A DNA stretch of 64,000 nt from Azolla caroliniana (Eukaryota; Polypodiophyta): positions 5,270,001-5,334,000 of the forward strand of contig JBHGNT010000022.1 of the NCBI GenBank assembly GCA_043228905.1. The letters run 5' to 3'. The notes below the pieces were generated by a model. That model saw only the letters and a list, made by a program, of their open reading frames with translations. It ran no database searches and had not been told where the DNA came from. The position numbers and the translations under genes are program-made. Of this stretch, positions 55,695 through 64,000 are shown in pieces. The stretch's first letter is position 1, and each line of letters starts with the position of its first letter.

Positions 55695-55935
55695 ATCCCC
55701 CCTTTAAAACGACGAGTGTCACGAGTCATTTTGGATTGAGGACCCGGTTTATCTGGATATTGACGATGGAAGTCTTGAAGAAGAGCATGAGCATTGGTCA
55801 CATTCTCTATTGGTTCCCAAGTACGCTCGTTGGGACTATATCCTAGTCAATCGACTAAATAGTAGAGATTGCTGCGAACAATCTTGGAATCGAGGATGGC
55901 GGCAACCTCGTACTCAGGTCCATCTTCAAGTTCGA
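55695..55935 (-). pseudogene. Chromodomain at the integrase C terminus
   Basis: Minus strand: EYEVAAILDSKIVRSNLYYL, then after a TGA in place of Trp (near 55857), GYSPNERTWEPIENVTNAHA and a short tail ending at the purine tract. This is the chromodomain pattern, with aromatic and WEP residues. Chromodomains direct integration to chromatin marks. The TGA breaks it. Confidence 0.85.
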
Positions 55936-56224
55936 TCTGGGGTGGAGGTTGTGGAATACATCATGGGATGGTGCTGTCTTGATAGGGTTCGAGGAGAGAA
56001 CTATGAAACACCGGATGTATGCGAAGTTGCGGGGGTAGATCAAGAAGAAAAGCGACATCATTAATCTTTCCGATAATACAGAAAGGACCTAGACGCCGAT
56101 AATCCAACTTCTCGCATGGGCGTGTAGTCTTGATGTGTCGTCGTAGTAGCCATACTTAATCTACAATGTTAAAATTGTATGGAAGCCGATGACGATCCGC
56201 GTCAACCTTGTGTGTTAGTTGAGC

Positions 56225-57176
56225 TTACTGTGGATGAGTAGATAAATCTACTTGTATCTTGCGTAACCGCTCCAAAAGATCCGCTGCGCAAGGATTTGTG
56301 GGTACCTCTGGGGTTTCAAATACACACCACCGGGGGTGACAACCCGTATAAGCATAAAATGGCGTAACTTTAGTTGATGAGTGGACAGAGTTATTATAGG
56401 AAAATTCGGCGAAGTGGAGAATATCCGTCCAGTCATCCTGATGATAGCTTAGAAAGCACCGAAGATACTGCTCTAGCGTTTGATTTGTTCTTTCTGCTTG
56501 GCCGTCGGTTTGCGGGTGGTAGCCGGAGGAGAGGTTACAAGTGACCTTGAGCATTTTAAAAAGGTGCTTCCAGAATTTCGAGACGAACTGGGGTCCACAG
56601 TCGCTGATGATATTATCAAGAAGGCCATGATGCCAACATACTTCACGCATGACAATTTCGACTGTTTCTTCACTGGAGATTTCCTTAGTACATGGCAGGA
56701 AATGAGCCATCTTCGTATATCGATCTACTACCGTTAAGAGACTAGAAGATCTATAATGAAATCTAGAGCAATGGATTGCCACGACTTGCTTGGAATTGGT
56801 AATGGTTCTAATAAACCATATGGATGATGCCTTGACATTTTTGCTCTGCAACATGTACTAAATCTAATGTCTTAGTACTACCAAAATGCCCAACTATATA
56901 TGTGTCACGACAGTTTTGGACTACTCGACGGTGGCAAGAACCATTCTGAACATACAAGAGTTTCTTAAAGAATAGTAATCCATCATGACATTCGAATTGT
57001 TGATAGTCCGTACCTAGTTGTTGCGATTGTGAACAAGATGCTCGAGAGGGATCAATTTGTGCTAGAATGGCTTGGGCGAAAGCATTTGTCTTCAAGTCCT
57101 CACGTATGGTATCGATAACGTGGGAATCCAGGGGCATGCTGAAGACCTGTGTTGCTTGCAGTTGTGCCGGTCCCAA
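56225..57176 (-). pseudogene. Chromovirus integrase
   Basis: The first block, 57176-56808, covers the N-terminal region ([10 protein letters not shown], then a damaged HHCC module; H in VGHFG, but the Cys pair is altered to EQKCQG). The core at 56854-56225 has LTVVDRYTKMAHFLPC, IISDCGPQFVSKFW (Asp in SDCGPQF, usually SDRGPQF) and HPQTDGQAERTNQ. All three acids of the DDE triad are present, but the frame is broken near 56830 and at the end. Confidence 0.88.
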
Positions 57177-57440
57177 GATTACTTGCTTTTGGTTATCGAA
57201 AGCTGACTCGCCGGGACGCAGTGCTAGATATGAACGCCGTGATAATGCATCTGCCTTCCCTTGGTGTTTCCCCGGAGGATATGTAATTTTGAAGTCGAAA
57301 CGCGTGAGGAATTGGGCCCACCGAGCTTGACGTCAATTTAACACACTAACACGCTGAAAGTAGGCAAGGTTTTTGTGATCACTGAATACGGTGACTTGAT
57401 GAGAAGATCCCTCTAGAAAATGCCCCCATTGTGTAAAAGA

Positions 57441-58382
57441 TTCCACTATTGCTAATAACTCCTTATCATGAATTTCATAGTTGATTTTGGCGGCGTCAAA
57501 CTTGCGTGAGTGGAAAGCCATAGGAAGTGTTAGGAAACAGGTCCCTCCGAATGGGAAGTGAGAAGAACAGTGTTGATGAGCAACTTGGCCGAGGCCGAAT
57601 CCGGATGTGGTGTACCCGGCAACGGAAGACCCAGTGAGAACCGGATGTGGAGTACCCGACAACGGAAGACCCGGTGAGAACCAGATGTGGAGTACCCGGC
57701 AACGGAAGACCCGGTGAGAACCGGATGTTGCAGGCCCGGTGAGAACCTCTCACCGGATGAAGGGACATATATGTAAATATGTTCCAGAGAGCCCACTGGG
57801 GCTATATTTTAAAAATAGCCGAAAGTCATATTAGTATAAATATGACCTAGGGCAAACTCAGTGTGTGTGTAATTTTGGTGTAACGACTGTACAGAGAGAG
57901 AGACAAAGAGATTCCACTATTGCTAATAACTCCTTATCATGAATTTCATAGTTGATTTTGGCGGCGTCAAACTTGCGTGAGTGGAAAGCCATAGGAAGTG
58001 TTAGGAAACAGGTCCCTCCGAATGGGAAGTGAGAAGAACAATGTTGATGAGCAACTTGGCCGAGGCCGAATCTGGATGTGGTGTACCCGGCAATGGAAGA
58101 CCCAGTGAGAACCGGATGTGGAGTACCCGACAACGGAAGACCCGGTGAGAACCAGATGTGGAGTACCCGGCAATGGAAGACCCGGTGAGAACCGGATGTT
58201 GCAGGCCCGGTGAGAACCTCTCACCGGATGAAGGGACATATATGTAAATATGTTCCAGAGAGCCCACTGGGGCTATATTTTAAAAATAGCCGAAAGTCAT
58301 ATTAGTATAAATATGACCTAGGGCAAACTCAGTGTGTATGTAATTTTGGTGTAACGACTGTACAGAGAGAGAGACAGAGAGA
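57441..58382 (+). repeat. 471-bp tandem duplication across the LTR insertion junction
   Basis: The block 57441-57911 is repeated at 57912-58382 with few substitutions. Each copy contains about 87 bp of chromovirus RNase H, then the LTR start with its minisatellite and TATA region. The duplication therefore happened after the LTR had inserted. Confidence 0.93.
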
Positions 58383-58668
58383 GCGATACAGAGCATGTCT
58401 CTGTTGTAACCGCCGCAAGGCAAAGATTGTGAGCAAGAGGTCGTTGCCTCTGTGCTCCTTGTTATATTACTTTACAGAGTGATAGTTTGGAGTCTGTGGA
58501 CTCCCGTGGTTTTTTTTTCCCTCTCAGGGTTTTCCACGTTAATATCCTGTGTATTCTCTTTCTGTTTTGTGTACTTACCTCCATTCCCATTTCGTCTGTG
58601 TTTTGATTGTCATCAAGTGATCTACGCTTCAGTTGTGGCCGGAGATTATTCCGCGTATTTCCCTGTCA
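57528..58668 (+). repeat. Solo LTR of the copia-A family, internally duplicated
   Basis: Starts TGTTAGGAAACAGGTCCCTC (compare copia-A TGTTGGGATTTCGGTCCCTC) and ends CCCTGTCA. Short direct repeats GGAAG (57523-57527) and GGATG (58669-58673) flank it; the original chromovirus reading resumes correctly across them. It contains a 40-bp minisatellite (three units plus a partial, 57600-57750 and again 58070-58220), the family palindrome, the TATA inverted repeat and the AGGTCGTTGCC segment. No coding part, so a recombined solo LTR. Confidence 0.85.
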
Positions 58669-59966
58669 GGATGTAGCTTTTCATCATTACCTTGTTGTGA
58701 CAGAATGCAACCCAATGCGAAATCCGACACGTCCGCTTCCATGATGAATGGTTTTTCCAGATCAATGTGAGCTAGAATAGGAGCCAATGTAAATGTCGTT
58801 TTAAGATTCTCAAAAGCCATGTCCTCCTTTTCAGACCAAACGAATGATTGTCCCTTCTTAGTAAGTTGTGTGAGAGGCAGAACAAGCTTTGAGTAATCCT
58901 GTTTAAACTTGCGGTAGAAATTGGCAAAGTCTAAAAAGCATTGCATATCTCGCAACGAATGCGGAGTTTACCACTCTACCACCGTTTTGACCTTAGCTGG
59001 ATCCATGGAGATGCCTTCCGAGGAGATGACATAGCCCAGAAATTCCACTAGGTCGCACCCGAAACTACATTTTTCCAGCTTTGCATAAAGACTATCTTCT
59101 CGAAGTCATTTTAGTACTAATAATACATGAGAATCATGATCTTCTTGGGTCTTCGAATAAACCACTAGATCATCCAAATAGATGATCAAACAAACATCCA
59201 AGAGATCTCGGAATATATCATTTGCCATGTGCTAGAAGACTACTGGTGCATTAGTGAGGCCAAACGGCATGACCGTATACTCGAAGTGCCCATATCTGGT
59301 GCGAAACGCGGTCTTCCATTCATCTCCTGGTTAGATCTGTACGAGGTTATATGCTCCCCGTAAGTCGATCTTCGTGAAGAACCTTGCACCATTGATCCGT
59401 TCTAAAAGACTTGAGATAAGGGGAAGTGCATACTTATTTTTGAGGGTGACCTTATTCAAGCCACAGTAATCTACAACGAGACGAAGTGATCCATCCTTTT
59501 TCTTGACAAAGAAAATGGGTGCGCCGGGTGGAGATTTCGAATGCCGAATGAAACCATTTTCCAAATTCTCCTCTATATAGGCTCGAAGGACTTCTAGCTC
59601 TGTTGGTGACAAATTGTAGATCGATCCCCATGGTGGCTCTTTTCCCGGTTGTAAATCGATGATGCAATCAGATGGTCGATGGTGAGGAAGCGTATTGTCT
59701 TGTACTTTATCGAACACATCGGCATAATGATGATACTTCTTTGGAAGTTGAACGGTGAACTCTTCTTTAGTGGTGTTAGAGGGTTTTACTGATATTGCGA
59801 AGAGAAATATTTCTTCCTTGCGTCCTTCTTCCCACAATTGATGTAGCAAAATGGTTGCAATCTTATGAGTAGATCCTCGGGCTTGTCGATGCCGGATTTC
59901 TCTTGTTCTCCAATCTATGTTTGGGTTATGTAATTCAAACCATGGTAATCCTAAAACAATGAGATG

Positions 59967-60305
59967 TTATGGGATACTAATTATATTAAATGATACTACA
60001 CACGCTAGATTATCTAGGACAATATTAACGGGCTCTGACTCTTCTTTGATATTTCCAGAAGCAATGGGACGACCATCAATGACTACTACAGAGGCTGGAC
60101 ACGGGAGTTTTCTGAGAGATATCTGATGGGCTTGGGCAAAATTCCTATCCATGAAGCAAGAATTAGCTCCGGAATCTAGAAGTGCTAAGACATGTACTGG
60201 AGGGGTACTTTTAGTACTAACTATTACTTGGGCTACGAACACATTGCTAACTTGCTTAGAGGGAATGGAACCACTAATGGGCTGCACAGATCTAGGGTTG
60301 TCCAA
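59967..60305 (-). pseudogene. Chromovirus protease
   Basis: LALLDSGANSCFMDRNFA near 60185-60135 is the aspartic protease active site. The flanking residues fit the family. The frame is open for 112 codons, but both sides are shifted relative to gag and RT. Confidence 0.85.
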
Positions 60306-60484
60306 CCAAATGGCTCCTATTTTGGCTAGACTTAGTTGTTTAACTCTTCTTCTAACTGACTAAGAACATCAAATTTGTTCGCTAGATTTGGGCTATTAGT
60401 ACCATTAGGACTATCAGATATTTCTACTGAAATGGACTCGGGTTTAGTACAATTAGAACTAGCAACTATTTCGTTTACCTGTCT

Positions 60485-60960
60485 TCTTGGCCTATGGGAA
60501 CAATTTACTGCAATATGCCCTGGTTCACCGCAATAAAGACATAGTTGATTTGCTCGACGTTGCTGCTAACAACGGAGCGAACCATGCTAATGCTAAGCCA
60601 CTAAGTAGAGTGCCTACTAGTCCCACGCGTGATGCATCGTGGGATATCGAGAAGGATGCATTTGAATCACTAAGCATACCTGACTCAGAAAACCTCTAAA
60701 TTGTGATCGGGACCCATCAAATTTTGTAGGAAGAACAATCTTGGGTTCTTTGTGAATCCCTTGACTGCTTGATCCGTGTTGTTGTAGTGATACAATATTC
60801 GCTTCAAGTTGTAGTACACGTAATGTCAGCTCCCCGTGTTGTTGTTTTTCCAGTGCTATTTGTTGAAGATCCCCCAACAAACGGTGATTTTCTTGTTCTA
60901 GTGCTACAAATTTCTCTTTTAAGCACTAGAGCTCTGAGAAAACAGATTGGTATTCCTGAG
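60485..60960 (-). pseudogene. Chromovirus gag, partial
   Basis: Begins near 60960 with a Gln/Leu-rich coiled-coil-like segment (LEANIVSLQQHG), then PTKFDGSRSQFRGFLSQV near 60700-60650. It then breaks off: most of the central gag domain is missing. A zinc knuckle CLYCGEPGHIAVNC lies near 60540-60500, followed by basic residues. Confidence 0.82.
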
Positions 60961-61110
60961 CGCTAACAGTTTCCATTTTACTAGGGAGGGAAAAAGGGGT
61001 AAGAAGATGAGGGAAACCGGAAAGAAGACTGGGAAAAAAGGGGATATGTAAGAAGATAAAAGGAAGAGGAGGAAAGGAGGAGACGGAAGGGGACGAAAAT
61101 TGGTTCAAAC

Positions 61111-61538
61111 TATCAAGAATAGTACTAAGACAGAAGAAATTAGTACTAAGAGAGGAATATTATTACTAAGAGGAATAGAGGGTGTAGAACACTTGAGAGA
61201 GAGAGAGAGAGAGATCGAGGGTGAGAAAAATGATGATGACAACGATATATTATGTGAGAGGAATATACAAGGAAGGCTAGGAGGCTTAAGATTGGCGTTG
61301 AACCGACTTGATTTGAAATAATGCCTTGTGCCTCCTTTTATAGTGTTCTTAGGAGTAGTCCTGAAGCTTCTAGAATGTTCTAGAGAAATCTGGAATATAC
61401 ATTAATTTTCTATAGTAAAACTTAAATAAAAATAATATCCTTTGTATTACAATAGCCATTACAATAGGCAGTGTAATGGTCAAGAGCTCGACCCATGTAA
61501 CATAAGGTCATGGGTTTGAGTCTTCCCATATCATGACA
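61111..61538 (-). repeat. Chromovirus 5' LTR
   Basis: 428 bp, clearly homologous to 55274-55692 with scattered substitutions and small indels. It carries the same tRNA-like block at 61469-61523 on the plus strand. Confidence 0.88.
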
Positions 61539-62416
61539 GTAACCATGATACGGGTGACTATACATTGAACTTGTAAGTGTTGACTTAATCGTGGAGATTA
61601 GGAAGATGGCTACAACCGACTTCTTATGCCCTAGCACACACCATGTATGTATATGGCTCAGCATAGAGAAAATAAACTCGGCACGAACAATTACGAGAAC
61701 ACAGAGAGTTAGGCAATCAGAACCTATATTTCAGACGTTGAATAGAAAATTATCACTAGCTTTTTACAAGTTTTCCATGCCCTTTATATATAGGTTCATG
61801 GTTGGTTACGCTCGGCTTGTGAACTATTACTTTCATTAACTACGCTTCGACCGTCCCTACGCTACGACTATTGCTCCCTCATTACTATGCTACAACCCCA
61901 CCCGCCTTCTTCGCTTGCTATAACTGTCCCTTTTTCTTTTCTCCTTCTCGATCTTTCTCACTTGGCCGGCCAAGGCGACCAACACGGAGCTCCATGGAAA
62001 CATCGAGCGGCATGTTTGGCTCGGTTGATGGAGAGTAAGGTAGGGAGTGAGGGTTTCTATCTCGGGGGTGAGAGTGCACGAGATCTTCTATGCAAGGAGG
62101 GAGAGAGATTTTGAGCAGGGGCGAGAGTGCAAGAGAGCTTATATGCAGGTGGTGAGAGAGCTTGAGGGCCATGAGCTTTTGTGCCTATGTGAACTCTTGG
62201 CCTGTGGTGCCCTGCTTTTTGTATATGCTTTGTGGCCTTGTGTCCTAGATTAAGAATCTTGCCTGCCATAATTAGGTTTTAAGGCCACACGTCGGAAACA
62301 GTTTGTACTTGCTTTTCTTGCATGGTGTGCATGCTCCTTAAATACTTAACTTAGTGGGCCTTTTTTCTTTTCTTTTCATATACACTTAATGTAAATAATC
62401 TAGTAGGTGGGGTTAG
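61539..62416. other. No recognisable gene between chromovirus and Tat-like fragment
   Basis: Short frames only. The right half could contain the 3' untranslated region or LTR of the minus-strand Tat-like fragment, but I found no similarity to the LTR at 26966-27371. Confidence 0.45.
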
Positions 62417-64000
62417 TTACCATGACCAGGGCGATATGCCCTCGTGAGCCTCCATTTTACCTAGCTCGGCCTGATCGTGGTCGTGTCGTTTGTCGGTGAA
62501 TGCGTTAGGTGGGGTATGGCTAAGATATGGCTTTAATTGGAATCCATTAACCCATTTCATCATGATTTCGCCAGTCAGAATGGATTCGAGTAAACTAGCC
62601 GGTACCATTTCGGAGGCATCATTTGCATTAGAGCACTCCTGATAGCGGTGTCGGAGGCGTCGACAAAAACATGAAAGGGTTGCTACCAATCAGGGGGTTG
62701 TACAATCGGTGCGTGAGATAGCATAATCTTGAGAGCCTTATATGCGTCATCTTTTGTTTCTATCCATTAGAAATGTGTTTGATGGATCGCCACATGTAAA
62801 GGCGTCACGAAATCGGCTAAGTATCGAAGCATTCGGTTATGCCATCGGATTTGCCCCAATAATCGGCTTAGAGCCTTTGCGGTAGTCGGAGCCGGAGCGG
62901 CTAAGATAACATTCACTTTGTCAGGGTCCATTGCGATCCCCTCTCGACTCACTATATTCCCCAGTAGGGTGCTGCTATCTGATACGTTAAACCCACATTT
63001 CGCCGGATTCAAGCTTAGTTGAGCCTACCGACAACATTCCAAATAGAGGCGTAGCTGGTCGAGATGTTTGATGTGGTGGTTGTAAACAACAAATTCATCG
63101 AGAAAGAGTTGCATGAAGGCCGGAATATATTCACCGAAAATCTCGGTGATGATACGTTGGAATGTGGCAGGCACCGTATTGAACCCGAACATCATTACTA
63201 CAGCCACGAAAACACCCCACTCGATTACAAATGTTGTCTCCTCTTGGTGCTCGGGTTGCATTTGGATCTGATTACCCATTGAACCCATCGAGAAAGCTGT
63301 AACGCTCGTGGCCAACCACTGCATCCAAAACATCGTCCGTAAAGGGAAGGGGGAAATGCAGTGGTAATTGTTTCTATGTTCAACTTCCGATAATCGATGC
63401 ACACCCGAATTTTGTTGTTTTTCTTTGGGACGACAACGATAAGGCTCAGCCATGTGGCACGTACGGGCGTGGCGTAACTCATTTACCGATTTCGGGTCAG
63501 ATTCCTGACCGATATCCTGATCCCCCTCCATTGGTACGGAGAAATACGGGTTGACGGCTTCCATGATGTCGATCTCAAAGAGCGGTACAATCTTCGGGTG
63601 GTCCTCCAAGAAGCCTTTGACTTCGTCATCTACTAACCCATCCAGCATATGACCACCTTTAGCGTACAGAGGTGTGATATCCTTCGATGTGTGGAGTCAC
63701 TCCTCCGTGGCAACGCGCACCTTGGTCTTCCCTCGGTGGAAAGAGATCATGTTATGCTGCCAGTGTTGTTTGATGTTCGCAATGTGTAACAAGAAGTGGC
63801 CAAGCAGCATTGGGTATGCATCGGGAGTGTCCAACCGTAAAACCATAGCCGAGATTGTGAAGGTGTGGCTGCCAAGGACGAAATTGAGTTTCCGAATTAG
63901 GTCGAGAGGTAGGACAGAACGGGCGTCTGCCATACGCAACCAAAATGGGCAAGGTTCCCATTGTATAAGGTCGAGAGATCTACAGGTTGCCTTGCTAATT
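62417..64000 (-). pseudogene. Tat/Athila-like gypsy fragment: protease, RT, integrase tail
   Basis: Minus strand from the window edge: protease end LDTPDAYPMLLGH and HIANIKQHWQHN near 63850-63760; DEVKGFLEDHPKIVPLFEID near 63625-63565; RT with RVCIDYRKLN near 63400, FGFNTVPATFQRIITEIFGE near 63190-63135 and FLDEF at about 63105-63090 where FMDDF is expected; the connection domain then runs from NPAKCGF to about 62767. RNase H and nearly all of integrase are missing; the final VNGFQLKPYLSHTPPNAF lies near 62560-62500. Several frame changes. Confidence 0.85.

Larger units (their letters stand above)
57333..59849 (-). pseudogene. Chromovirus RT and RNase H, split by an LTR insertion
   Basis: RT from KKYHHYADVFDK near 59760, through GFIRHSKSPPGAPIFFVKKK near 59560 and DLRGAYNLVQI near 59340, to catalytic YLDDLVVYS near 59185-59160. 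The connection has FLDFANFYRKF near 58930. RNase H begins FIMEADVSDFALG near 58760, is interrupted between 58668 and 57527, and continues MAFHSRKFDAAKINYEIHDK and VFSDHKNLAYF to about 57340. Additional stops between 59330 and 58955. Confidence 0.9.
55274..61538 (-). mobile_element. Ty3 chromovirus (chromodomain element), old
   Basis: LTRs at 61111-61538 (5') and 55274-55692 (3') on the minus strand, termini TGTCA...TGACA with decay at one end. Flanking 5-mers ATAAC and GTAAC look like a target duplication with one change. A purine tract AAAGGGGGGATAG directly precedes the 3' LTR. Gag, protease, RT, RNase H, integrase and a chromodomain are all recognisable but broken. RNase H is split by a solo copia-A-family LTR. 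Confidence 0.92.

Noticed and set aside
61887-62269. Short overlapping frames on both strands between chromovirus and Tat-like fragment
   Set aside because: Low-complexity composition, no conserved motif, no promoter or splice support.

Overview
The window is a repeat-dense stretch of nuclear DNA from a flowering plant. The evidence is one intron-containing HAK/KUP/KT potassium transporter gene with nine GT-AG exons, surrounded by Ty1/copia and Ty3/gypsy LTR retrotransposons, an L1-type LINE and hAT transposase remains. I see no bacterial signature, rRNA, CRISPR array or typical tRNA gene, and the sequence does not identify the species.

Layout. 1-4929 (minus): internal part of a Ty3-type element with gag, protease and RT-RNaseH-integrase, all open. 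4930-10448 (plus): a complete, very young copia element (copia-A) with apparently identical 703-bp LTRs and a GATAC target duplication, inserted into the Ty3 leader. 10449-14884: remainder of that leader, a minus-strand gypsy integrase fragment (Tat/Athila-like), and a truncated copia-A relative (copia-B) with a 54-bp minisatellite in its LTR. 14885-18108: second copia family (copia-C), interrupted by a 24-bp minisatellite. 18501-23716 (minus): degenerate LINE with target duplications. 23925-26965 (minus): old copia-A relative (copia-E). 26966-31100 (plus): Tat/Athila-like element with a complete 5' LTR but no RT core, followed by an unrecognised ORF. 32513-33354: copia remnants and LTR. 33520-34390: hAT transposase. 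36425-41409: full-length but decayed copia-D with an ATTAG duplication. 41410-46139: AT-rich, mostly anonymous. 46270-51560: the potassium transporter gene. 51561-55273: simple repeats, a large inverted repeat and a copia fragment. 55274-61538 (minus): chromodomain Ty3 element (chromovirus), itself invaded by a copia-A-family solo LTR that later took part in a 471-bp tandem duplication. 62417-64000 (minus): another Tat-like fragment.

How it fits together. Only the potassium transporter is a likely host gene; nearly everything else is nested or abutting transposon sequence. By LTR similarity and coding integrity, copia-A and the Ty3 element at the left edge look youngest, copia-B, copia-C and copia-D are intermediate, and the chromovirus, LINE, hAT and copia-E are older. 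The left 18 kb is GC-richer, the rest AT-rich.

Most worth a second look: the Ty3 element's expression layout (in-frame UAG between gag and protease, then a -1 frame change) and its unusual RT; the copia-A LTR family, whose U3 regions carry minisatellites of different period upstream of a TATA box enclosed in a conserved inverted repeat with one paired substitution; a tRNA-like internal-promoter pattern inside the chromovirus LTR; and the unknown ORF near 31.5 kb. All calls are by reading; no alignment or database search was run.
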